Shown in pieces: positions 1-7,220 of a DNA stretch of 24,097 nt. This stretch comes from a virus: IMG/VR virus record IMGVR_UViG_3300029319_000504, positions 1-24,097 of that record, one strand, 5' to 3'. Made by a program: the position numbers and the translations under genes. The notes under the pieces were generated by a model. The model saw nothing but the letters and a program-made list of their open reading frames with translations, did no database searches and was not told where the DNA came from. Numbering within the stretch: position 1 is the first letter of the stretch; each line of letters begins with the position of its first letter.

Positions 1-368
1 TGAAAAAGGTTCTCAAGCCACTAATCAAACAATGTATCAAGGAGGTTATCTTTGAAGAAGGTGTTCTTTCTGGGATCATTAGCGAAGTAGTGAAGGGTGT
101 TGATATAGCACCAGTTATCCGAGAACAAAAACAAGTTTCTAAGCCAAAACCAACTAACGGTCTGGCCAAAAAGCAGCTTGAACAACAAAGAAAGAAAATG
201 TTAGATGCTATTGGAAAAGATGCTTACAATGGTGTTAACATCTTTGAAGGTACTGAGCCGATGTCTAGTCAATCAAATTCTCACTCTCCTTTAGCAAATA
301 TTTCACCCGGAGATGCGGGAGTCGACATTTCGCAACTATTTAGTAATAATTGGAGTAAATTAATCTAA
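1..368 (+). CDS. 5'-truncated small phage protein, function unknown
   Basis: The frame is open from the left edge of the window, so the first in-frame GTG at 90 is unlikely to be the true start. The first two bases (TG) could be the end of an ATG lying one base outside the window; in that case the protein would have 122 residues and begin M-K-K-V-L-K-P-L-I-K-Q-C. The visible N-terminal part is amphipathic and probably helical, with alternating hydrophobic and charged residues. The middle is rich in K, Q and E, and the C-terminal third is a polar S/N/P/G-rich stretch. I do not recognise a characterised family. Its stop overlaps the ATG of the bS21 gene by one base (TAATG), which suggests translational coupling. 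It may be a minor head or neck protein, but only its position among virion genes supports that. Confidence 0.6.
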   Translation, partial: KKVLKPLIKQCIKEVIFEEGVLSGIISEVVKGVDIAPVIREQKQVSKPKPTNGLAKKQLEQQRKKMLDAIGKDAYNGVNIFEGTEPMSSQSNSHSPLANISPGDAGVDISQLFSNNWSKLI

Positions 369-586
369 TGGGAATTAACATGGAAGTTGTCGTAAGACGG
401 AATGAAGATCCGAAAAGGGCAATTAAAAGATTTATTAAGAAATGCAAGAAGGAAGGTTTTCTTCGCGAAGTGATGGATAGACAGTATTTTATAAAACCTT
501 CGAAGACAAGAAGATTAAAAAAGATTAGAAGAAAACAAGTCTATCAAAAGTTACGTCAAGAATGGGAACAAAAAAATAGAGATTAG
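368..586 (+). CDS. rpsU: Phage-encoded ribosomal protein bS21
   Basis: A 72-residue very basic protein matching bacterial bS21 across its length. The conserved features are V-R-x-N-E near the start, the A-I-K-R-F block, K-C-K-K-E-G-F-L-x-E-V, Y-F-x-K-P-S and the basic C-terminal helix. bS21 binds the platform of the small ribosomal subunit beside the 3' end of 16S rRNA, where mRNA Shine-Dalgarno pairing occurs. The ATG at 380 gives the usual bS21 N-terminus (M-E-V-V-V-R-R) and may be the real start, giving 68 residues; the ATG at 368 adds four. bS21 genes are known from other phages and viromes, where host ribosome modification has been proposed. That role here is inference. It lies between unknown and structural phage genes, so this is not host DNA. 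Confidence 0.93.
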   Translation: MGINMEVVVRRNEDPKRAIKRFIKKCKKEGFLREVMDRQYFIKPSKTRRLKKIRRKQVYQKLRQEWEQKNRD

Positions 587-595
587 GAGATAATA

Positions 596-1078
596 ATGGG
601 CACATTTACAACACACAACAGCTGGGGAAGAACGAGAAGCCCCAAGAATTTAGCAGGCGCAAATGGCACTGAAATTACAGTTTTGGCGAATACGAACGAT
701 TTGGTGGGCATCACTGCATCAACTGCGGGATATGCAACAGAAAATCAAAGATATTTGCACGTTCTTGTTGAAGATGCTACAACGTCCGATGATCCGGGAG
801 CGGTTACTATATTTGGTTATTGTCACGCCTTTAATCGATGGTTTGAGATTTCTGGCGCTCAGGAGCGTTCGGACCACGTTGGAGGGGATGAAACCAACGC
901 AGCGCCGGTAGCTGCCTCGATTGACATTGGCAATATCAGTGCCCGCGCTCCTGCCGCTCAGACTCCAGGCGATAGGGAATATCGGGTCTATGAGATTTTG
1001 GGAATAGACAGAGTTGCTTTTGTTTGCGCCAGCGCAGTCGCCCAGGTCAATGTCTTCGCAGCTTGCTCCACCTTTTAA
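596..1078 (+). CDS. Unknown 160-residue protein, possible virion protein
   Basis: The ATG follows an AGGAG site with normal spacing, nine bases after the bS21 stop. The 160-residue product is rich in G, A, T and V with alternating hydrophobic residues, suggesting a beta-sandwich rather than an enzyme. It has no hydrophobic segment or signal peptide and contains three cysteines, at about residues 80, 144 and 157. The C-terminal part (R-V-Y-E-I-L-G-I-D-R-V-A-F-V) looks like paired beta strands. I do not recognise the family. Position beside fibre-like and head genes suggests a small virion or fibre-attachment protein. No terminator is visible after it; the next gene has its own putative promoter motif at 1156. 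Confidence 0.75.
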   Translation: MGTFTTHNSWGRTRSPKNLAGANGTEITVLANTNDLVGITASTAGYATENQRYLHVLVEDATTSDDPGAVTIFGYCHAFNRWFEISGAQERSDHVGGDETNAAPVAASIDIGNISARAPAAQTPGDREYRVYEILGIDRVAFVCASAVAQVNVFAACSTF

Positions 1079-1155
1079 TATGACGGACGCCGGTTATAAT
1101 TTCTAGAATATAGGAATTTAAATATATCTTAGTCGGACGATTCTTGATGAGCCTA

Positions 1156-1163
1156 ACTACTTA
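1156..1163 (+). promoter_or_regulatory. ACTANTTA motif (ACTACTTA)
   Basis: Copy of the recurring intergenic motif, 46 bases upstream of the ATG of the 1003-residue fibre-like gene. It sits in the 123-base gap after the 160-residue gene, in the context TAACTACTTATG. Read as a putative late promoter element; see the finding on the motif. Confidence 0.5.
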
Positions 1164-1201
1164 TGTATAGTTGTCAGAAATAAGGAGTAGGAGAACAAGA
1201 A

Positions 1202-4200
1202 ATGCCACTTTATTCAGATAGATTATTCGTTACCGGTTCAGGAACCACATTTAACATTTCCGGGTCTTCAGCATTAGGAGATGCTGCAGACGATATTACA
1301 ACCTGTACAGGACAGTTTACTGGTTCGCAGGGTGCAACATTTTCCAAACCTATTGATATCACAGACGCTAGGGATGCCGTAGATAATAGCGGCGATACCG
1401 GCGCTCTTAAGGTTGAAGGTGGTGCCAGCATTGCCAAGAGGGTGTTTGTTGGAACTCACCTGCTTGTCTCTGGTTCTGCAGAGGTGGCTGGAAACCTAAC
1501 TGTTGGTGATGGCGGTGCAGAAGATCAAAAGATTGTTCTTGACGGTAATGCAGTAGATTTCTATCTTGGAATCGATGATGATGATGACACATTCAAGCTT
1601 GGTCTAGGTTCAGCAGTTGGAACTAATGCTGCACTTACATTTGATAATTCTGGGAAAGCTAAGCTTCCCCTAGCGCAGGGTCTTTCTGGATCTGGTCCTT
1701 TGGAATTTGCGGGTGAAACAACTCTAGGTAGCACGCTAACTGTTTCCGGATCTACAACATTGGGTAGATATGCATCAACTGTTGCAACCGTAACGAGTCA
1801 GCTAACTGCCTCACAGGGTGCGACGTTCTCCCTACCTGTTGACATAACAAGCACTAGGGACGCTGTCGATAATAGTGGTGATACTGGTGCTCTGAAAGTA
1901 GAAGGTGGTGCCAGCATTGCCAAGAGGGTATTCGTTGGCACTAATTTGCTTGTCTCTGGTTCTACTGATTTAGGAAGTGATTGTGCTGATGTCTTGAACA
2001 TAAGTTCTCAATTAACAGCCTCATGTGGTGGTTATTTTACCAAGGCTGTTGGTATTGGTTCGCAGGGCCCTGGCCAGGGTACATTATATGTTAGCGGTTC
2101 TCAGGATTCTGGTATTCCCAGTCTTCGTGTTGACCATGCTGATGAGAATGTTATAGGCATAGATATTAATACATTTAACACAACAGCGAATGCTGTTGAT
2201 ATTGCGGCCGATCGACTTACATTAGGCCACATGGTTTCTGCCTCTGCTGGTGCTTTGACTTCCGGCAGTATGTTGGTCCTTGCCTCCGATAGCCCTTCCT
2301 CGGCAGCCCGAACCTTGGTCAAGATAAGAAATGATAATGCTTTGGCAACGAACACAACTAGTCTCCATGTTTTCCAAGGCTCGCGACCAAGCGGCAGTCA
2401 CGATGATAACTTAGGTGCGGCAGTTATGATAGAAACACCTGCTGCTGGGTATACCGAAGACTTGTTGTCCTTGACAAACACAAATGCAGATGCTAATGGT
2501 CCAACAATGAGTTTTGTAAAGGAAGCAGAAGGAAGCGCTGCCGATGATGATGACCTTGGTGTTATCAAATTCGATGGCCTTGATTCAGGCGACGACGAAC
2601 ATACATTTGCTAAAATTCTCGTTGAATCATCTGACGTGACCGATTCAGCAGAGGGTGGAAAGATGACTTTCAGCCTTGCGGCTACCGGTAGCTTAAGAGA
2701 ACTTCTGACACTTGGAGGTGCTGACGCTGCTAATGGCACTCATTGTGGAGTTGTTGTCAATGAGGGCAGTTATGACTGCGACTTCCGTGTTGAATCAAAT
2801 GATGAAACTCACATGTTGTTTGTGGATGCTTTAAGTAATCGGATTAGCATTGGTGATTCGACTGATCTTCCTGCAGCAACGTTGGAATTAACAAATAATG
2901 CTTCTGCGGGTGCATCTGGCGTTCCGCTTTTTCAACTTAATAGTAACGATGTTGATCAGATAGGAATGGATCTGAACTTTGCCAACACAACAGCAGTGGC
3001 TATGGATATTGACGCTTCTAATACGACGGCGAACGTGTTCGATATCGCTGCTGATAGTCTCACACTAGGACATATGATGTCTGCTTCGGCAGGTGCCTTG
3101 ACTTCTGGTAGTATGTTGGTTCTGGCTTCCACCAGTCCTTCTGCAGGAGCTAAGAGTCTGGTTAAGATTAAGAATGACAATCCTTTGGCATCAAATACAT
3201 CTTGTCTTCTCATTCAACAAGGTGCTCGCCCAAGTGGTAGCCATGATGACAATATCGGATCAGCAGTTATGGTAGAAACTGCAGTGGCTGGTTACACCGA
3301 GGCGCTTTTGACATTGTCAAACTTAAATGCAGATGCAAACGGCCCAGTATTGAGCTTTGCGAAAGAGGCTGAAGGGAGTGCCGCTGATGATGATGATCTT
3401 GGTATTATCAATTTTGTGGGTCTTGATTCGGCCGATGATGAAGTAACGTTTGCTCAAATTCTCGCTGAATCGTCTGACGTAACTGATAATGATGAAGGTG
3501 GTAAATTAACTTTTAATGTCGTGGCTGGCGGTACAGCTGGTACTGCTGCTGCGGCAAACCTCTTCTCAATTGGTGGCGAAGACGTTGCAAATGGTACTCC
3601 TTGTGAGGTTGTTGTCAATGATGCAAGCATCGATTGTGACTTCCGTGTTGAGTCAGATGCTGTTACACATATGTTCTTTGTTGATGCCGGAAACAATAGG
3701 ATTGGTTTTGCCAACTCTGCGCCAGAGGCAGCGTTGTCTATAGGTTCCGGAATGCACACCATCACCTCTGACGTGACCGTTACATCAGCTGATAGCGGAG
3801 ACAACACGGTTATTGCTCAATTACCTGGTGTGGTTATACCACAACACGCCATTATCACAAGAGTTATTGCTGTTGTTAAAACTGCTTCCAACTTGAGCAC
3901 ACACCTCTGCAATATTCAATTATCTTCTACTAATGGAACAGCGGCTGATAGTAGCATTTCATCTGGTACCGAGATTCTTGGTGCAGGTATGGGCGCTGAT
4001 GCAGAAGATGCTTATAGCACCGATAATCCTGGTGGAGATACAAAGGAAGACATCAATCTTAAAGAAGCAAAAGAGGTCTTCTTGAGCGAAGGAATTCTTT
4101 CAGTCGATGCTGACAAATTTGTTTATGTTTGCAATGCAGGCACAGGAAACGGCACAAGCAATGCATCTTCGGGTGTTCTTACAGTTATTATAGAATATTT

Positions 4201-4213
4201 CGGAATGACTTGA
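1202..4213 (+). CDS. Large repeat-rich fibre-like virion protein (1003 aa)
   Basis: A 1003-residue protein rich in G, A, S, T and D with no enzymatic motif, typical of phage fibres. It is modular. A 55-residue block occurs twice (about residues 38-92 and 200-254), and a much larger block of roughly 250 residues occurs twice (about 304-553 and 573-839). L-x-V-S-G-S turns recur in the N-terminal third, and clusters of four or five aspartates occur near residues 122-126 and in each large block. The last 160 residues are unique and beta-rich, which fits a terminal binding or trimerisation domain. It shares a 25-residue motif with the 431-residue protein at 4805. Start supported by AAGGAG and GGAG upstream. 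Because it lies next to head genes, a head fibre is as possible as a tail fibre; the receptor is unknown. Confidence 0.8.
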   Translation: MPLYSDRLFVTGSGTTFNISGSSALGDAADDITTCTGQFTGSQGATFSKPIDITDARDAVDNSGDTGALKVEGGASIAKRVFVGTHLLVSGSAEVAGNLTVGDGGAEDQKIVLDGNAVDFYLGIDDDDDTFKLGLGSAVGTNAALTFDNSGKAKLPLAQGLSGSGPLEFAGETTLGSTLTVSGSTTLGRYASTVATVTSQLTASQGATFSLPVDITSTRDAVDNSGDTGALKVEGGASIAKRVFVGTNLLVSGSTDLGSDCADVLNISSQLTASCGGYFTKAVGIGSQGPGQGTLYVSGSQDSGIPSLRVDHADENVIGIDINTFNTTANAVDIAADRLTLGHMVSASAGALTSGSMLVLASDSPSSAARTLVKIRNDNALATNTTSLHVFQGSRPSGSHDDNLGAAVMIETPAAGYTEDLLSLTNTNADANGPTMSFVKEAEGSAADDDDLGVIKFDGLDSGDDEHTFAKILVESSDVTDSAEGGKMTFSLAATGSLRELLTLGGADAANGTHCGVVVNEGSYDCDFRVESNDETHMLFVDALSNRISIGDSTDLPAATLELTNNASAGASGVPLFQLNSNDVDQIGMDLNFANTTAVAMDIDASNTTANVFDIAADSLTLGHMMSASAGALTSGSMLVLASTSPSAGAKSLVKIKNDNPLASNTSCLLIQQGARPSGSHDDNIGSAVMVETAVAGYTEALLTLSNLNADANGPVLSFAKEAEGSAADDDDLGIINFVGLDSADDEVTFAQILAESSDVTDNDEGGKLTFNVVAGGTAGTAAAANLFSIGGEDVANGTPCEVVVNDASIDCDFRVESDAVTHMFFVDAGNNRIGFANSAPEAALSIGSGMHTITSDVTVTSADSGDNTVIAQLPGVVIPQHAIITRVIAVVKTASNLSTHLCNIQLSSTNGTAADSSISSGTEILGAGMGADAEDAYSTDNPGGDTKEDINLKEAKEVFLSEGILSVDADKFVYVCNAGTGNGTSNASSGVLTVIIEYFGMT
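1313..1477 (+). repeat. Fibre repeat A, copy 1
   Basis: Encodes about residues 38-92 of the 1003-residue protein. It is nearly identical in protein sequence to copy 2 at 1799, including D-A-V-D-N-S-G-D-T-G-A-L-K-V-E-G-G-A-S. A 29-base stretch within the repeat (from GAAGGTGGTGCC) is identical in the DNA of both copies. Confidence 0.9.
1799..1963 (+). repeat. Fibre repeat A, copy 2
   Basis: Encodes about residues 200-254. Same block as copy 1, ending with L-L-V-S-G-S. The near-identity at DNA level suggests a recent duplication or gene conversion. Confidence 0.9.
2111..2860 (+). repeat. Fibre repeat B, copy 1
   Basis: Encodes about residues 304-553 of the 1003-residue protein. It contains L-T-L-G-H-M, S-A-G-A-L-T-S-G-S-M-L-V-L-A-S, R-P-S-G-S-H-D-D-N and E-G-S-A-A-D-D-D-D-L-G in that order, all recurring in copy 2. 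Confidence 0.9.
2918..3718 (+). repeat. Fibre repeat B, copy 2
   Basis: Encodes about residues 573-839. It follows the same order of blocks as copy 1, but has a short extra segment near its start (an additional N-T-T-A-x-x-x-D-I unit) and a small insertion near G-G-T-A-G-T. Many silent differences show that this duplication is older than repeat A. Confidence 0.88.
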
Positions 4214-4225
4214 TAAGATTGACTA

Positions 4226-4522
4226 ATGAACGATGACTCAAGCAAAATCGTCACCATTCTCTATGAACTCTGTCAGTCACTAATCTTTAGTTTAGATATG
4301 ACTCTCGACAATCATGAAAAGTTTGTTGCGATCTTAGACAAGCTCTCTCCAATAATTAGCAGAACAAGTCTCGGTCAATACTTCGACGAGACAAGAAAAG
4401 ATATCGTGAAAACTACAAAAGAAGATCGTGAAGCTTTGCAGGAATCCATTCAATTTCTTGAAACTATGAAGAAACAATGGGAAGAGAGAACAAATAATAA
4501 AGTTGATATAACTTATAACTGA
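4226..4522 (+). CDS. Small helical protein of unknown function (98 aa)
   Basis: A 98-residue, charged, almost entirely helical protein starting 12 bases after the fibre stop. The ribosome binding site is weak, so translation may depend on coupling to the fibre gene. The C-terminal half (K-E-D-R-E-A-L-Q-E-S-I-Q-F-L-E-T-M-K-K-Q) fits a coiled coil. It has a single cysteine, no glycine-rich turns and no membrane segment. I do not recognise a family. A small helical protein directly behind a large fibre gene could be a fibre-folding chaperone, comparable in size and fold class to T4 gp57A, but that is only positional inference. Confidence 0.7.
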   Translation: MNDDSSKIVTILYELCQSLIFSLDMTLDNHEKFVAILDKLSPIISRTSLGQYFDETRKDIVKTTKEDREALQESIQFLETMKKQWEERTNNKVDITYN

Positions 4523-4529
4523 TTGTCGA

Positions 4530-4537
4530 ACTAATTA
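4530..4537 (+). promoter_or_regulatory. ACTANTTA motif (ACTAATTA), within a palindrome
   Basis: Lies 37 bases upstream of the ATG at 4567. It is embedded in the perfect 12-base palindrome AACTAATTAGTT at 4529-4540, so this copy cannot by itself show an orientation. Confidence 0.45.
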
Positions 4538-4566
4538 GTTTGATTATCTGAGGAGGATAGTAGTAA

Positions 4567-4776
4567 ATGCCAAATGTTGGTTCAATAGGGTGGGCTTATG
4601 TTTCTGGCTCTACATCAATCGATGTTAACTATAACGCCTCAACGTTAAGCGAGGACACTACCATTCCGGGAGGCTATTTTTCTGTCTTATATGGTCCTTT
4701 TAGAATAGGTGAGGGTGTCACGTTTACGATTCAGGCTGACGCCAAGGTAAAAATTAAAGACTTTGACGATGTTTAA
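4567..4776 (+). CDS. Small beta-rich virion-like protein (69 aa)
   Basis: A 69-residue protein with a strong GAGGAGG ribosome binding site. The N-terminus holds a V-S-G-S turn like those in the neighbouring fibre-like proteins. The second half (Y-G-P-F-R-I-G-E-G-V-T-F-T-I, then A-K-V-K-I-K-D-F) resembles the short beta-strand modules found at the ends of many phage structural proteins. No signal peptide or membrane segment. It probably belongs to the same fibre or decoration assembly as its neighbours, perhaps as a small tip or collar subunit. The exact role is unknown. Confidence 0.72.
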   Translation: MPNVGSIGWAYVSGSTSIDVNYNASTLSEDTTIPGGYFSVLYGPFRIGEGVTFTIQADAKVKIKDFDDV

Positions 4777-4804
4777 ATCTAATTAATAAAGGGAAACATA
4801 AAAC

Positions 4805-6100
4805 ATGAGTACACTGTATGTAAACACTATTTATCCACAATCTGGCGACTATATTGCGCTCTCTGGAAACCTGGAAGTTTCTGGGACGATCAAGTCATAC
4901 GAACTACGCACGATCACTGAATCAACATATCGCGGGTCTTCGTTTTTTGGTAACGACTATACCAATGACATGCATCAATTCACTGGGAGTCTCCAAGTAT
5001 CTGGCTCCGGGATTACGCTTACCGCCGGCGGTGGCAGTGCTGCTACTATAACCCTTAAGGCTGATGCCGCACAAGACTCGGCAGATACAACTACTATTAC
5101 TACTGGCGACGGTGGCGACTTTACAGTTGATTGCGCTGCTGATATTATTTTAGATGCTGATGGTGGTTCTTTATTCTTTAAAGATGCAGGCACACAGTTT
5201 GCTGCTCTTAGCAGTGTTGATGGTTTTACTGTTAACGCTCCCTTGGGCGTCAGTGGTTCTGTAACCCTTGGTGACGCTGCAGCAGATGTTACGACAGTAA
5301 CGGGCCAATTAACGGCATCTCAGGGTATCCTCGCCACGTTAAATTCTAGTTTTAATGCAAATGTTACTCTAGGAAATGCTGCATCAGATATTATAACTTC
5401 AACAGGGCAGTTAACAGCATCCCAAGGCGTCTCTGCTACCAAGATTCTAAGTTCGGGTGACATGACCCTTGATTTTGATGGTGGTGATCTTTTCTTTAAT
5501 GATGCTGGCGTACAGCAAGGTGTTCTCAAAGTTGATACTGGGAATAAGTTTATCTTATCTTCTAGTTCCCCCAGCGATGATTTCTATTTGATGTCTGGGC
5601 GAGATATTTTCCTTGATGCCGATGGTGCGGATATTACTTTTCAAGATGCAGCCACTTCATTCTTAAAATTCTCTAACAGCAGTGCGGATTGTGTTATAAC
5701 AAATGGGGCTGCTGATAAAGACATCATGTTTAAGGATGCTGGCGGTAACGAAGTTTTCAGAATGGATGGTAGCGAAGAAGCCTTGCTAATGGCTACTAAT
5801 AAAAAAATAATGTTTCATGATGCCAGTGAATACATCGTGAGTGATGCCACAGATTTGACAATTGCTTCTGGAGGAGATATTATTCTAAATCCTTCCGGTG
5901 GCGATGTTTTGCCAGATGCTGATTCCACTCGAAGTTTAGGTTCCCCCTCAAAGCGCTGGGCTAACATATATACCGGTGACTTACATCTTAGGAATAATCG
6001 CGGCGACTGGACAATCTTGGAGGAAGAGGATTTCCTTTGCGTCGTTAATAATAAAACAGGTAAAAAATATAAGATGATGTTGCAGGAATATGAAGAATAG
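4805..6100 (+). CDS. Fibre-like virion protein with R-W-x-x-I-Y C-terminal domain (431 aa)
   Basis: A 431-residue G/A/S/D/T-rich protein. Two copies of the 25-residue motif shared with the 1003-residue protein start near residues 155 and 189 (T-L-G-D/N-A-A...G-Q-L-T-A-S-Q-G). From about residue 117 a second repeat recurs about four times, with the pattern D-x-D-G-G-x-L-F-F-x-D-A-G. The C-terminus has the L-G-S-P-S-K-R-W-A-N-I-Y-T-G-D-L-H segment, then R-G-D-W-T-I and N-N-K-T-G-K-K-Y-K-M. That ending is common in fibre-like proteins of marine phages and probably forms a trimeric tip or attachment domain. The ribosome binding site is modest (AAGGGAAAC). Tail or head fibre cannot be decided from sequence. 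Confidence 0.8.
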   Translation: MSTLYVNTIYPQSGDYIALSGNLEVSGTIKSYELRTITESTYRGSSFFGNDYTNDMHQFTGSLQVSGSGITLTAGGGSAATITLKADAAQDSADTTTITTGDGGDFTVDCAADIILDADGGSLFFKDAGTQFAALSSVDGFTVNAPLGVSGSVTLGDAAADVTTVTGQLTASQGILATLNSSFNANVTLGNAASDIITSTGQLTASQGVSATKILSSGDMTLDFDGGDLFFNDAGVQQGVLKVDTGNKFILSSSSPSDDFYLMSGRDIFLDADGADITFQDAATSFLKFSNSSADCVITNGAADKDIMFKDAGGNEVFRMDGSEEALLMATNKKIMFHDASEYIVSDATDLTIASGGDIILNPSGGDVLPDADSTRSLGSPSKRWANIYTGDLHLRNNRGDWTILEEEDFLCVVNNKTGKKYKMMLQEYEE

Positions 6101-6162
6101 AACAGTAAAAGCTTCTTCTATCTTGTAATCTCTACAAATAAGGTCATTTAAAGATCATAAAT

Positions 6163-6170
6163 ACTATTTA
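6163..6170 (+). promoter_or_regulatory. ACTANTTA motif (ACTATTTA) before scaffold-capsid operon
   Basis: Lies 50 bases upstream of the scaffold start, in the 12-mer ATACTATTTATT at 6161-6172, which recurs exactly at 13549. Here it overlaps CATAAATA (6156-6163), a 7/8 match to the T4 late promoter TATAAATA. Together they form the palindrome ATAAATACTATTTAT. Confidence 0.55.
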
Positions 6171-6212
6171 TTTGTGGATATCTTATTATTAATATTATAG
6201 AAGGAGTTATAT

Positions 6213-7202
6213 ATGTCATCGATGCTAGAACAAGCTATTGTGGATGCTAAATCCCTAAGAGAAGCAGCCATCCGGAACGCAGAGGAAACTTTGGTTGAGA
6301 AGTACTCTGACGATATCAAGGAGGCTGTTGAAAAACTTTTAGAACAAGACGAAACCGCGCCTATCCTCGAACAGGAAGAGGAGGCCGCTGTGCCTAACCT
6401 TCCCTTGGCGGCCACAGATGGTGAGGATGTTTGTCCTTGTCCAGATGAGGCAGAAGAGGTTGAATTGGATTTGGGAGATATTAAGAGAGAATTATCCGCC
6501 CTTGAAGATATGAATGCTCCCCTTGGTGCTGCAGAACCCCATTCTGCAGTCGCAGCAGCCCTAGAAGAGGGTCAAGAGGTTGAGCTAGAAGAGGACGAAG
6601 AAATTGAACTCTCCGAAGAAGAGCTTTCCGACCTCCTGGAGAAAGTCATTGTCGACATGGCTCCTGTTTCTAATGGTTGGGCAGGTCGCCCACAATCGCA
6701 GCTTGAGTTTGAGAAAGACAAACACCTCGCTGTGTTGGCTCAAGAAGAAGAAATTGATGTCTTGAAGAAAGAGAATAAGAAACTTGAAGGAAAACTAGCT
6801 AAACTTCAAGAGTCTGTTGAATCGCTTAAATCGCGAGAAGATAAATATAAAGAAGTTGTTACTTCATTAAAAGAAAAATTTGATGAAATGACCCTTTCTA
6901 ATGCTAGATTGGTTTATACGAATAAGGTTTTGAATAGTGACTCTTTGAATGAGCGGCAAAAACAAAAAGTTGCCGATGCTATTTCTAATGTAAGTTCGGC
7001 AGAAGAGGCTAAAGTAATTTTCGAAACTCTTCAGAACGCAGTGGGATCCGCACCGTCTAGGCGGCGAGGACCGAAATCACTGAGTGAAGCAGTAGAGAAG
7101 AGAAACTCATCCTTGCTGGCCAGCCGCCGCAATAAGCAGCCAAAGTCAGACGTGCCGGATGGTGCTAAGAGTCGTATGCAACGACTCGCAGGAATTAAAT
7201 AA
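6213..7202 (+). CDS. Prohead core scaffold protein, gp22-like
   Basis: A 329-residue protein directly upstream of the major capsid gene, the position of gene 22 in T4. Composition fits a scaffold: a helical N-terminus (A-K-S-L-R-E-A-A-I-R-N-A-E), a very acidic middle (about residues 40-150, with runs of E and D), a strong coiled coil (about 175-230, L-K-K-E-N-K-K-L-E-G-K-L) and a basic C-terminal tail from about 280 ending R-L-A-G-I-K. Scaffolds form the inner core of the prohead and are normally destroyed by the prohead protease. Several L/I-x-E tripeptides that could be cleavage sites are present. AAGGAG supports the start, and the capsid gene follows after 18 bases. The primary sequence is too divergent to name from motifs alone; context carries much of the call. 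Confidence 0.8.
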   Translation: MSSMLEQAIVDAKSLREAAIRNAEETLVEKYSDDIKEAVEKLLEQDETAPILEQEEEAAVPNLPLAATDGEDVCPCPDEAEEVELDLGDIKRELSALEDMNAPLGAAEPHSAVAAALEEGQEVELEEDEEIELSEEELSDLLEKVIVDMAPVSNGWAGRPQSQLEFEKDKHLAVLAQEEEIDVLKKENKKLEGKLAKLQESVESLKSREDKYKEVVTSLKEKFDEMTLSNARLVYTNKVLNSDSLNERQKQKVADAISNVSSAEEAKVIFETLQNAVGSAPSRRRGPKSLSEAVEKRNSSLLASRRNKQPKSDVPDGAKSRMQRLAGIK

Positions 7203-7220
7203 AAAGGAGAATTTAGAAAA

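Noticed and set aside
90-92. GTG as start of the first gene
   Set aside because: The frame is open to the window edge with a coherent helical sequence upstream, and no ribosome binding site precedes the GTG.
1570-1590. GAT trinucleotide run as a phase-variable microsatellite
   Set aside because: Loss or gain of a unit keeps the frame, so it cannot switch the gene off; an acidic, possibly metal-binding, protein patch is simpler.
1313-3718. Direct repeats considered as a CRISPR array or mobile element
   Set aside because: They are in-frame protein repeats within one long gene, of 165 and about 750-800 bases, with no spacers or terminal inverted repeats.
4826-4833. ACTATTTA inside the 431-residue fibre-like gene
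   Set aside because: Matches the promoter-like motif but falls in codons 8-10 of a gene with no start nearby; taken as chance, like the ACTAGTTA near 20965.
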